Of a stretch of 64,000 nucleotides of DNA, positions 9,453-18,143 are shown in pieces. The notes below the pieces were generated by a model. The model had not been told where the DNA came from. It saw only the letters and a program-made list of their open reading frames with translations, and made no database searches. Within the stretch, counting starts at the first letter, position 1; each line of letters opens with the position of its first letter. The DNA is from Burkholderia sp. GAS332 (GTDB lineage: Bacteria > Pseudomonadota > Gammaproteobacteria > Burkholderiales > Burkholderiaceae). Location of the stretch: the NCBI GenBank assembly GCA_900142905.1, contig FSRV01000001.1:3410001-3474000 (forward strand). The letters are read 5' to 3'. The position numbers were made by a program, and so were the translations under genes.

Positions 9453-12400
9453 ATGAACCTGTCGCGTCCGTTTATCTCCCGCCCGGTCGCCACCACGCTG
9501 TTGGCGATCGGCATCGCGATGGCCGGGATTTTTGCGTTCACCAAGCTGCCGGTCGCGCCGCTGCCGCAGGTCGATTTCCCGACCATTTCGGTGCAGGCCA
9601 CGCTGCCGGGCGCGAGCCCGGATACGGTAGCCACCAGCGTGGCGAGTCCTCTCGAACGGCATCTCGGCTCGATCGCCGACGTGACCGAAATGACCTCGCA
9701 GAGTTCGGTCGGCTCGACGCGCATCACGATGCAGTTCGGTCTGAACCGTGACATCGACGGCGCCGCGCGCGACGTGCAGGCTGCCATCAACGCCGCCCGC
9801 GCCGATCTGCCGGCGAGCTTGCGCAGCAACCCGACGTACCACAAGGTGAATCCCGCCGACGCGCCGATCCTGATTCTGGCGCTCACGTCGAAGACACTGA
9901 CCGCCGGCCAGTTGTACGACTCGGCGGCCACCGTGCTGCAGCAGTCGCTGTCGCAGGTGGACGGCGTCGGTGAAGTCGATGTGAGCGGCTCGGCCAATCC
10001 GGCCGTGCGTGTCGAGCTGGAACCGCAGGCGCTGTTCCACTACGGCATCGGTCTGGAGGACGTGCGCGCGGCGCTCGCCGCCGCCAATGCGAACAGCCCG
10101 AAAGGCTCGATCGAGTTCGGCGCCAACCGCGTGCAGATCTACACCAACGACCAGGCGAGTAAGGCGTCGCAATACAAGGATCTGGTCATCGCCTATCGCA
10201 ACGGCGCGGCGGTGAAGCTCTCCGATGTCGCCGAGGTGGTCGATTCGGTCGAAGACTTGCGCAACCTCGGCCTCTTCAACGGCAAGCGTTCCGTGCTGGT
10301 GATTCTGTACCGGCAACCGGGCGCGAACATCATCGACACCATCGACCGCGTGATGGCAATGCTGCCGCAATTGCATGCCTCGCTGCCCGCCGACGTCGAC
10401 ATCGCGCCGGCCGCCGACCGCTCCACGACGATCCGCGCGTCGCTGAAAGACACCGAGCGTACGCTGCTGATCGCGGTGGCGCTGGTCGTGATGGTGGTGT
10501 TCCTATTCCTGCGCAACTGGCGCGCCACGCTGATTCCGAGCGTGGCCGTGCCGATCTCGATCATCGGCACGTTCGGCGCGATGTATATGCTGGGCTTTTC
10601 GATCGACAACCTGTCGCTGATGGCGTTGACGATCGCGACCGGCTTCGTGGTCGACGATGCGATCGTGGTGCTGGAAAACATCTCACGGCATATAGAAAAC
10701 GGCGTGCCACGCATGAAGGCCGCGTTCCTCGGCGCGCGCGAGGTCGGCTTCACGGTGCTCTCCATCAGTATCTCGCTGGTCGCCGTGTTCCTGCCGATTC
10801 TGCTGATGGGCGGCATAGTCGGCCGGCTGTTCCGCGAATTCGCGCTCACGCTGTCGCTCGCGATCGGCGTGTCGCTCATCGTCTCGCTGACGCTGACGCC
10901 AATGATGTGTTCGCGCCTTTTGCGCGAGCCGCACGAAAAGCAGGAAGAAGGACGCTTTGGACGCTGGCTGGAAAGTGGTTTCTCGTGGATGCATCGCGGC
11001 TACGAGCGCACGCTCGGCTGGGCACTGCTGCATCCGCGCCTGATCGTGACAGTCCTGCTGCTGACGATCGGACTGAATATCTGGCTGTACATCATCGTGC
11101 CGAAGGGTTTCTTTCCGCAGCAGGACACCGGGCGGTTGATCGGCGGCATCCAGGCCGATCAGAGCACCTCATTCCAGGCGATGAAGGGCAAGTTTGCGGA
11201 GATGATGGAAATCGTCGGCAAGAATCCGGCGGTGGACAGCGTGGCCGGCTTCACCGGCGGCCGGCAGACCAATTCGGGCTTCATGTTCGTCTCGCTGAAA
11301 CCCAAGAGCGAGCGCAAGCTTTCCGCCGACGAGGTGATCCAGCAGTTGCGCGCCCCGCTCGGCGACGTGGCCGGCGTGCGGACGTTCCTGCAGGCGGTGC
11401 AGGACATTCGCGTCGGCGGCCGGCAATCGAACGCGCAGTACCAGTTCACGCTGCTGGCGGATTCGACGCCGGACCTGTACCTGTGGGGACCGAAGCTCAC
11501 TGAAGCGCTGCAGGCCCGCCCTGAACTCGCCGACGTGAATTCCGACCAGCAGCAAGGCGGTCTTGAATCGATGGTGACGATCGACCGCGCGAGCGCGTCG
11601 CGACTCGGCATCCAGCCGGCACAGATCGACAACACCTTGTACGACGCCTTCGGCCAGCGCCAGGTCTCGACGATTTACAACCCGCTGAACCAGTACCACG
11701 TCGTGATGGAAGTGGCGCCGAAGTACTGGCAGAGCCCGGATATGCTGAACCAGATTTACATCAGCACATCGGGCGGCAGCGCGAGCGGCGCGCAGACCAC
11801 CAATGCGCCAGCGGGCACGGTGACGGCGAGCGCGACTTCGACGAGCGCGTCAACGGGTGGCACGGCGGGCACGACCGCCTCGAGCGCGGCGAGCATCGCC
11901 TCCGATTCCGCGCGCAATCAGGCGATCAATTCGATCGCGGCGAGCGGCAAGTCGAGTGCTTCGTCGGGCGCGGCGGTGTCGACGTCGAAGGAGACGATGG
12001 TGCCGTTGTCGGCGATCGCGAAGTTCGGGCCGGGCAATACGCCGTTGTCGGTGAATCACCAGAGCCAGTTCGTGGCCTCGACGATCTCGTTCAATCTGCC
12101 GCCGGGTGTGTCGTTATCGACGGCGACGCAGGCGATCTACGACACGATGGCGGAGATCGGCATGCCGGGGACGATACACGGCAGCTTCCAGGGGACGGCT
12201 CAGGCGTTCCAGCAGTCGATGTCGGACCAGCCGATTTTGATTCTGGCCGCGTTGGCGGCGGTGTATATCGTGTTGGGGATGTTGTATGAGAGTTATATTC
12301 ACCCGCTGACGATTTTGTCCACGCTGCCCTCCGCGGGCGTGGGGGCGTTGCTGGCTTTGCTGCTGTTCAAGACGGAGTTCAGCATCATTGCGCTGATTGG

Positions 12401-12758
12401 GGTGATTTTGCTGATCGGCATTGTGAAGAAGAACGCGATCATGATGGTGGACTTTGCGATTGAAGCCTCCCGGCAGGGGTTGTCGTCGCGGGATGCGATT
12501 TATCAGGCTTGTTTGCTGCGGTTCCGGCCGATCATGATGACGACGTTTGCCGCGCTGCTTGGGGCGTTGCCGCTGGCCTTCGGGCGGGGGGAAGGGGCGG
12601 AGCTGCGGGCTCCGTTGGGGATTGCTATTGTGGGTGGGTTGATTGTTAGTCAGATGCTGACGCTGTATACCACGCCGGTGGTTTATCTCTATATGGATCG
12701 GATTCGGGTCAGGTGGGAGTCGCGGAGGGGCCGCGGGGCGGGTGTGCCGGCTGGTTGA
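9453..12758 (+). CDS. mdtC: RND multidrug efflux transporter MdtC with a low-complexity insertion
   Basis: Second RND subunit, 1101 residues, against about 1025 in Escherichia coli. It starts [17 protein letters not shown]; the proton-relay helix [21 protein letters not shown] and the C-terminal [20 protein letters not shown] are intact. The extra length comes mainly from an Ala/Ser/Thr/Gly-rich segment at about residues 772-845 ([20 protein letters not shown] to [18 protein letters not shown]), placed before the conserved VPLSAIAKF. That position is on the periplasmic side of the porter/docking domain. No outer-membrane channel gene follows; the composite repeat begins 8 bases after the stop. 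Confidence 0.94.
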   Translation: MNLSRPFISRPVATTLLAIGIAMAGIFAFTKLPVAPLPQVDFPTISVQATLPGASPDTVATSVASPLERHLGSIADVTEMTSQSSVGSTRITMQFGLNRDIDGAARDVQAAINAARADLPASLRSNPTYHKVNPADAPILILALTSKTLTAGQLYDSAATVLQQSLSQVDGVGEVDVSGSANPAVRVELEPQALFHYGIGLEDVRAALAAANANSPKGSIEFGANRVQIYTNDQASKASQYKDLVIAYRNGAAVKLSDVAEVVDSVEDLRNLGLFNGKRSVLVILYRQPGANIIDTIDRVMAMLPQLHASLPADVDIAPAADRSTTIRASLKDTERTLLIAVALVVMVVFLFLRNWRATLIPSVAVPISIIGTFGAMYMLGFSIDNLSLMALTIATGFVVDDAIVVLENISRHIENGVPRMKAAFLGAREVGFTVLSISISLVAVFLPILLMGGIVGRLFREFALTLSLAIGVSLIVSLTLTPMMCSRLLREPHEKQEEGRFGRWLESGFSWMHRGYERTLGWALLHPRLIVTVLLLTIGLNIWLYIIVPKGFFPQQDTGRLIGGIQADQSTSFQAMKGKFAEMMEIVGKNPAVDSVAGFTGGRQTNSGFMFVSLKPKSERKLSADEVIQQLRAPLGDVAGVRTFLQAVQDIRVGGRQSNAQYQFTLLADSTPDLYLWGPKLTEALQARPELADVNSDQQQGGLESMVTIDRASASRLGIQPAQIDNTLYDAFGQRQVSTIYNPLNQYHVVMEVAPKYWQSPDMLNQIYISTSGGSASGAQTTNAPAGTVTASATSTSASTGGTAGTTASSAASIASDSARNQAINSIAASGKSSASSGAAVSTSKETMVPLSAIAKFGPGNTPLSVNHQSQFVASTISFNLPPGVSLSTATQAIYDTMAEIGMPGTIHGSFQGTAQAFQQSMSDQPILILAALAAVYIVLGMLYESYIHPLTILSTLPSAGVGALLALLLFKTEFSIIALIGVILLIGIVKKNAIMMVDFAIEASRQGLSSRDAIYQACLLRFRPIMMTTFAALLGALPLAFGRGEGAELRAPLGIAIVGGLIVSQMLTLYTTPVVYLYMDRIRVRWESRRGRGAGVPAG

Positions 12759-12810
12759 TTTTTTTGCCTGCGCGGCGCTTTGGTTGTTTGCCTACGGGGT
12801 TGGCCTTTCC

Positions 12811-12928
12811 TTGAGCTGTCTGTCTGCGCGGCGCTTTCTTGACTGTGTGCCTACGGCGTTGGCCTTTCCTTGAGCTGTCTGTCTGCGCGGCGCTTTCTTG
12901 ACTGTGTGCCTACGGCGTTGGCCTTTCC
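12811..12928 (+). repeat. 59-bp perfect tandem duplication in the left arm of copy A
   Basis: Two identical 59-bp units, 12811-12869 and 12870-12928, each beginning TTGAGCTGTCTGTCTGCGCG and ending GGCGTTGGCCTTTCC. A shorter, slightly different part-unit precedes them. Slippage or unequal recombination inside the repeat arm explains this. Confidence 0.85.
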
Positions 12929-13618
12929 TTGCATTGTTATCGGTCTATTAGTGTTGCCCCTGTGCGGGGCGGCACCTACTTTTCTTTGCCGCCGCAAAGA
13001 AAAGATAGGCAAAAGAAAGCGGCTCGAAGCCCCTGCTAAGCGGGTCCCCCGCACAGTCGCGGTAGTGGTGCATCTGGAATCCGTGCCCTCGCACCTTCGG
13101 CGGTAGTGACAAAGTACTCATCAGCTCCCACTCCGCACTGCGTGCGTCGCGGATGGGTCTGCATGGGAAACCAGGGGCTTCGTTTGGGTGTGGTGGGGGC
13201 CATCGGCTTCGCCTCGGCGAGGCGCCCAAGTATCCCCAAAGGCAGGATCCGAAAGCGCGTGAAAGTGCGATAACTCGGGCTCAACGAAACGCCAGTACAT
13301 CGCCGTTGCCCTGACCGTAGCGATGACAATCGCAGCAGCGTTAGCAAGGGCGGTGGCGATATAGGGACGAGCCACGGTAGCGAGCAAAACGTGAGTACGA
13401 AAACGTAGTGGTCGGTTTTTGAAGTACCCTTCGGCGCGCGCAGCGCCGCCGGAAGTATGACGCCCTTGTCACTCACGCCGAATGTGCGAGAACACAGATT
13501 CCAGATGCACCACTACCGTGGCTGTGCGAGGGACCCGCTTAGCAGGGGGTTCGAGCCGCTTTCTTTTGCCTACTTTTCTTTGCGGCAGGCAAAGAAAAGT
13601 AGGTGCCGCCCCGCACAG

Positions 13619-14987
13619 CAATGCTCTCAACTTAAGCCCGAAAGGGCTTGTATACGGGGCGTTTGCCCTGTAAACTTCATCGCATAACTGATTGATAAAT
13701 AAACGATATGAACTCAAATACCAGCGTCTTCCCAACTCCTGGCTGAGTTCTCCGATTTCCTGTTCGATCCGGCGCTCGCTGAGCGTGTTCGCCGTTCTCC
13801 CACTGCCTTTACCCGCAATCGCATCCTGACGCTGCCACGCATAGCAGCGTTGATGATGTCGGGCATGCGCACGAGCGTGCAGGCCGAGCTCGATGGGCTG
13901 TTTGGCGCGTTGCGCGGGCAAACGGTGCGCACCCGGGCGGTAAGTGCACAGGCCTTCAGCAAGGCGCGCCGCGGCCTGTCGGCCGAGCTGTTCGAACTGG
14001 CCCGCGCGCGCCTGATCGAGCTGGCCCAACCCTACATTGATTCGATGCGCTGGAATGGCCTGAGGCTGGTCGCAGCCGACGGTAGCCGTCTGCGGGTAGG
14101 CACGCGCGAAGGCCATGATCTGCGCGCCGACCACTACGCATTTGCGCTGTTCCTGCCGGGGCCCGAACTGACCCTGCACGCCGCGCTTCATCCGGCCGAC
14201 GGCTCCGAGCGGCAGATGCTGTTCGAAGCGCTGGACGTACTGCAACCGCACACCGATCTGCTGCTGCTCGATCGCGGCTATCTCGGCAACATGATGGTGG
14301 CCGCGCTGGCGCAGCGCGAGATCCCGTTCTGTCTGCGCGTGGATGCACGCGCCTGGACGTGCGTCACCGCCTTTGCGCGCAGTGGCGAGGCTGAGCGAAT
14401 CGTGACACTGGCCGCGCCCAATGAACAGGACGCCCTTGACTATGAACTGGTGCGCACGCCCACCACGGTGCGCCTGATCCGCGATGTCACTCCTGGCGGA
14501 CGTGTTCGCGTGCTGATGACCTCGCTGCTCGATCGCCAGCGCTATCCGGCTGCCACCTTCGGGGCGCTCTATCATCAGCGCTGGCGCATCGAGGAAGCGT
14601 TCAAACGGCTCAAGCACCGGCTGCGGCTGGAGGCCGTCACGGGGCTGGACTACCTGGCGCTGCAGCAGGACTTCGGCGCAAAAACCGTCGCCGACAACCT
14701 GTGCACACTGCTCAGCGATCTCGACGATGCGTCTCACGATGACGCACCTGCCAGCCGTCCTGACCGTGTTTATGCGCTGGGTGCCCTCAAGCCGATCCTC
14801 GGCGCGTGCCTGCTACGGATTGAACACTGCCTGAACCTGCTGCCCAAAGTCATGCCGGCCATCCACCAGGCCCGATGTCGTATCCAGCCCTCGCGCTCTT
14901 ACCCACGACCGCCCAGAAAAGCCAAGCCCCATCACCATCTCGCGTACAAGCTTGCTTGATGAAATGGGGCTTAAGTTGAGAGCATTG
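13619..14987 (+). mobile_element. IS4-family insertion sequence with perfect terminal repeats and 10-bp target duplication
   Basis: The element is 1369 bp. Its ends are perfect 21-bp inverted repeats (left CAATGCTCTCAACTTAAGCC + C; right the reverse complement, ending TTGAGAGCATTG). Immediately outside both ends is the direct repeat CCCCGCACAG (13609-13618 and 14988-14997), a 10-bp target-site duplication. Removing the element and one duplication restores the intact word GCCGCCCCGCACAGGGGCAACGC seen in repeat copy B. A 10-bp duplication and the Y-R-E-K transposase motif fit the IS4 family. The undamaged ends and duplication suggest a fairly recent insertion. Confidence 0.93.
13708..14959 (+). 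pseudogene. IS4-family DDE transposase, probable 5' frameshift
   Basis: The main frame encodes DDE motifs: Asp in AADGSRLRVG, Asp in LLLDRGYLGN, and the signature YHQRWRIEEAFKRLK, which fits Y-(2)-R-(3)-E-(6)-K exactly. The first good in-frame start inside it is TTG/ATG at 13850-13853, but the frame carries family-like sequence upstream (LLAEFSDFLFDPALAERVRR, RNRILTLPRIAALM). The natural ATG at 13708 (MNSNTSVFPT) is one base out of phase with that sequence and hits TGA after 12 codons. Either one base was gained near codon 10, inactivating the transposase, or translation starts late at 13850 and yields about 369 residues. Confidence 0.75.
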
Positions 14988-15137
14988 CCCCGCACAGGGG
15001 CAACGCTAATAAACCAATAAGAAAACAAGGAAAGGCCAACACCGCAGGCACACAGACAAAAGCGCCGCGCAGGCAAACAAAGCAAGCAACGCCCAACGCC
15101 GTAGGCAAACAAAGCGCCGAACAGGCAAAACCCAAAC

Positions 15138-15602
15138 CTATAGCCTCTGCTCAACAGCAAGCAAAAAAATCCTCACCCACTGTTTAGCCTGCCGCTCGCC
15201 CAGCATGGGCAAAACCCACCCTTGCCGCTTAGCGTCTTTAACCTTCAAAGCGACCTGCCATCGCGCATCATGGCCCTGCACCTCAGCCCCAAGCAGATCG
15301 GCAAAAATATAATCCCCCTGCTCGCCGCCAAGGCGAATCTCACATAGCCGTTTTCCAGCAGCAAGCCGAACCGACCCCCAGGTCCCTTTAACCTCATGAG
15401 TCCAATCGCCGTCGCGAATATTGGCAGCGACCTCCTTCCGACGCCGCCACCAATAAACAACCGCAGCAATCAAAAGCAAAACAACAAGAACAGCCACCCC
15501 AACCGCAACACCCAGCCCAAAAGCCGCCTGCAAGGCATAAAACGCCCGCACTGCCCCATACACCAGCGCAATCAACGCAATCAACGCAACAACAATCGGC
15601 AT
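15138..15602 (-). CDS. Conserved-looking small membrane protein of unknown function
   Basis: From the ATG at 15602 the product is 154 residues. Two hydrophobic segments lie near residues 1-25 (MPIVVALIALIALVYGAVRAF) and 28-52 (GLGVAVGVAVLVVLLLIAAVVYWW), followed by RRRKEV and a soluble C-terminal domain of about 95 residues with WTHEVKGTWGSVRLAAGKR and RWQVALKVKDAKRQGWVLPM. The frame extends upstream to 15656, but the first helix starts at the chosen Met. Codon use is that of the host. I do not recognise the family. It ends only a few bases from repeat copy A. Confidence 0.6.
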   Translation of the reverse strand: MPIVVALIALIALVYGAVRAFYALQAAFGLGVAVGVAVLVVLLLIAAVVYWWRRRKEVAANIRDGDWTHEVKGTWGSVRLAAGKRLCEIRLGGEQGDYIFADLLGAEVQGHDARWQVALKVKDAKRQGWVLPMLGERQAKQWVRIFLLAVEQRL

Positions 15603-15702
15603 CGCAAACTCGCTAAACAAAAAAATCAGCTTGGCGCAGCGCAGCCCAACCCTCATGGCAAAAAGCCACGGCGAAAAATGCCCCGCCGCGCGTGCCGAAT
15701 CG

Positions 15703-16266
15703 TTACGGCTGTTTATGCGCCGCCGCCCAATCCTTCACCGCCTGCAGCGTGTTCTCGACGTGCTTCTCCGGCGACAGGCTCGTGTACTCATAGATAATCT
15801 TGCCGTCAGGCGCGATCACGTACGACACGCGATTGGCCATCGAGTTATGCATCGGCATGCCGGCGTCATAGGCGCCGATCACCTTCGCGTCAGGATCGGC
15901 CGCCACTGGGAATTTGCTGCGGCATTCGCTCACCGAAAACTTCGTCAACGTGTCGATGTTGTCGTGCGACACGCCAATCACCGTCGCACCATATTTCTTG
16001 TATTCATCAACAGCGTCGGCAAACTCGTGGGCTTCGATCGTGCAGCCTTTCGTGAAGGCCGCCGGATAGAAATACAGCACCACCGGCCCTTTCTTCAGCT
16101 CGTCGGTAAGCGAATACGTATAGGTCTTGCCGCCCAGCGAAGCCTGTGCGGTGAACGACGGCGCGTCATCGCCCGGCTTGAGCGTGGCCGAGGCCGTCAG
16201 CGAGTGCATCGCAAATCCCACCGACAAGACGGCCGCCAGCACCACCGGTATGAGTTTCCTTTTCAT
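15703..16266 (-). CDS. Exported peroxiredoxin (AhpC/TSA, Bcp-like)
   Basis: Thiol peroxidase that reduces hydrogen peroxide and organic peroxides. The 187-residue product has an N-terminal signal peptide (MKRKLIPVVLAAVLSVGFAM, probable cleavage near SLTASA), so it should act in the periplasm. The peroxidatic cysteine lies in PAAFTKGCTIEAHEF, the P-x(3)-T-x(2)-C motif, and SHDNIDTLTKFS and SYVIAPDGKI are typical of the Bcp/PrxQ branch. A second cysteine (SECRSKF) could be the resolving residue. A good ribosome site (GAGGGA) precedes the ATG. Peroxiredoxins of this class are usually cytoplasmic, so the export signal is noteworthy. Confidence 0.88.
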   Translation of the reverse strand: MKRKLIPVVLAAVLSVGFAMHSLTASATLKPGDDAPSFTAQASLGGKTYTYSLTDELKKGPVVLYFYPAAFTKGCTIEAHEFADAVDEYKKYGATVIGVSHDNIDTLTKFSVSECRSKFPVAADPDAKVIGAYDAGMPMHNSMANRVSYVIAPDGKIIYEYTSLSPEKHVENTLQAVKDWAAAHKQP

Positions 16267-16431
16267 CTGCAGTCCCTCGAAACGTTAATGCACCCTGTTG
16301 GCGCAATCAGCTGAAGGTCGCGGCGTTCAGCGGAACGCCGGCAACCTCGACACGCTATTGAATCACGTACAGACAAGGTACGTAAGCACCGGCCTAAAGG
16401 ATGCATGCGGAAAGGATACATCCGCGCGCCC

Positions 16432-16458
16432 GCAGCGGCAGCGGCAGCGGCAGCGGCA
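16432..16458 (+). repeat. Short GCAGCG hexanucleotide repeat
   Basis: Four and a half tandem copies of GCAGCG in the 241-base gap between the peroxiredoxin and EAL-HDOD genes. It is not in a called gene. Such runs can change length by slippage. Confidence 0.7.
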
Positions 16459-16507
16459 CGACGCATGATCTCCCGGCGCCTCCTGGAGCCGCAGCGCCGC
16501 TCAGGCC

Positions 16508-17845
16508 TCAAGCGGCCGCTTCCTCGATATGCGCGCCAAACCACGCCGCAGCGGACAGATTCAGCTCCGCCAGCACCTCGGGCGTCAGCGCCACGAAGCC
16601 GGGTGGCGCATCGGGTCCAGCGGCGATCGAGGCGGCATCGGCGCCCTCGCCGGCCGCTTCGGCAATCCGCAACAAGGTGCCGAGCGCGCCGCTGCGCGTC
16701 ACGATCGCCTCGCGGATCTGCGGCGCAAGGCCGAGTTTCTCGAGAACGGCCGCCGGCGTGCTGCCGACCACCACGTGGACCAGAGAGAAAATACCGGTCA
16801 TGAAAGCGGCATCAGCAAAGTCGTCGTCGGACGGGCGCAGCCAGCCAGCGGCCAGTTCCATGAAACGCGAGCGCGTGCCGGCCAGTTGCACCAGCGGATC
16901 GGCGCGCCACGGCAGTTCGCCGCTGTCCGCGTACAGCAGCAGTTGCGCCCAGCGCGCGATCTGCCGGGTACCGGTGGCGATGATGGCCTCGCGCAGCGAC
17001 GCGATATTACGTCCCAGGCCGAAGGCGCTCGAATTGACGAGGCGCAGCAATTGCACCACCACGCTGGGGTTCAGCTTGAGCTCCGCCTCCAGCTCGGCAA
17101 TGCCGCCGTCGCGCGACAACAGCGCCAGCAAACGCAGCAAGCCGGGGCGCGGCGAGCGGTTGCGCGGCGTGGCCAGCACCTGCGGCCGCGCGAAGAAGTA
17201 GCCCTGGAACAGGTCGAAGCCGAGCTCGCGAGCGAGCGCAAAATCGCCGCGCGTCTCGACCTTCTCCGCGATCAGCGTCTTGCCATGGCTGCGTACCGTC
17301 GACGCCAGTTCGGCCAGCGCGGACCGCTCGGTCTGCAGAAAGTCGATCTTGACGATGTCGGCGTGCGGCAGCGCGGCAAGCAGCTCGTCCGACAGTTCAC
17401 TGACATCGTCGAGCGCCACCTGGAAGCCGGCACGGCGCAACTCCGTCAGCCTGCGGGCCAGAAGCGCATCGAACTTGACGGTTTCGAGGATCTCGAGCAC
17501 GAAGCGCTCGGGTGGCATCAGATGGACGATGTCGTTAAAGAGTAGCGCCCGGTCAATGTTGACGAAGCCGCGGTGCTGGCCCAGCACCGCGGCCACGCCG
17601 ATCCCGCCAATCGCGCGGGCCACGACTTGCGCCGTGGCCTGGGCGTCGTCGCTGACCTCGGCATAGTTATGCGCGCCGGCTCGAAACAGTAATTCGTAAG
17701 CATTGAGCGCGCCGTCGCGATCGAGAATCGGCTGGCGGCCCAGATAGACAAACTGTGCTCCGGACGCCGGGTCGGCGTCTTCGGCAGATTGCTCAAGCAC
17801 CTCGACGTGCCGGGGGGTGGCCCTGACAAAGTGACGTTCAGACAT
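16508..17845 (-). CDS. EAL-HDOD signalling protein (CdgJ/YuxH-like), degenerate EAL
   Basis: Regulatory protein of 445 residues. An EAL-like fold (about 30-225) starts with FVYLGRQPILDRDGALNAYELLFRAG; the catalytic E-A-L motif is replaced by Y-E-L-L, and the DDFG-type metal motif reads DDVSEL, so phosphodiesterase activity is unlikely. An HDOD domain follows (about 230-420; VVVQLLRLVNSSAFG, ASLREAIIATGTRQIARWAQ). Proteins with this layout act as non-catalytic signal adaptors, for example on motility. The gene is divergent from the PAS-GGDEF-EAL gene at 18144 and close to another HDOD gene at 20026. A paralogue is at 37921-39303. Confidence 0.87.
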   Translation of the reverse strand: MSERHFVRATPRHVEVLEQSAEDADPASGAQFVYLGRQPILDRDGALNAYELLFRAGAHNYAEVSDDAQATAQVVARAIGGIGVAAVLGQHRGFVNIDRALLFNDIVHLMPPERFVLEILETVKFDALLARRLTELRRAGFQVALDDVSELSDELLAALPHADIVKIDFLQTERSALAELASTVRSHGKTLIAEKVETRGDFALARELGFDLFQGYFFARPQVLATPRNRSPRPGLLRLLALLSRDGGIAELEAELKLNPSVVVQLLRLVNSSAFGLGRNIASLREAIIATGTRQIARWAQLLLYADSGELPWRADPLVQLAGTRSRFMELAAGWLRPSDDDFADAAFMTGIFSLVHVVVGSTPAAVLEKLGLAPQIREAIVTRSGALGTLLRIAEAAGEGADAASIAAGPDAPPGFVALTPEVLAELNLSAAAWFGAHIEEAAA

Positions 17846-18143
17846 GGATCATCGGTGCAAGTGTTCGGAACGCTACGCAGCGACGTCATAGCCGGCACTG
17901 CACAACGGGTTTGACCTATTAACGGATGCGAAGCCGTTGCACTTTAACTGAATCGCTCCCGCCGCGACGCTGGGCCACGCAGCCCTATCCTTACCATTTG
18001 TTTTTTGCAGCAGGCGCTAAAGATTTCCCCGCGCCGGTCGTTATCTTGTTCTGATGGGGCGGCCTGATACCGCTTAACCGCCCAGACACGGCGGGCGGAG
18101 AGCCGCCCCGCCTGCAGACGAATACAGGTTGCCAGCGACAAAC

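Larger units (their letters stand above)
12766..15130. repeat. Composite dispersed repeat, copy A (interrupted by an IS4-family element)
   Basis: A left arm (12766-13125) rich in the words CCTGCGCGGCGC and CCTACGGCGTTGGCCTTTCC, a core (about 13130-13460), and a right arm (about 13465-13618 continuing at 14988-15130) that is largely the reverse complement of the left. The arms share the inverted segments around GCATCTGGAATCCGTG and CCCCTGCTAAGCGGGTCCCCCGC. The same arm-core-arm structure recurs at 54373-55395, with core ends conserved (CACTCCGCACTGCGTGCGTC; CGCGCAGCGCCGCCGGAAGT) and the middle divergent. Several reading frames of 60-150 codons run through it on both strands but none looks like a real gene. 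The element starts directly after mdtC. Confidence 0.8.

Noticed and set aside
8520..10376. A 618-codon minus-strand frame across mdtB/mdtC, and similar ones at 4812-6314 and 6858-7907
   Set aside because: Antisense shadows of well-supported RND genes with Arg/His/Gln-rich low-complexity products.
13036..13476. Several overlapping frames of 65-146 codons in repeat copies A and B
   Set aside because: They lie in inverted arms, occur on both strands and change with each repeat copy; best seen as translations of a non-coding element.
13609..14997. Whether the two composite repeats with the IS form a compound transposon
   Set aside because: Only one IS copy is present and the target duplication is internal to repeat copy A, so the repeats are not its boundaries.
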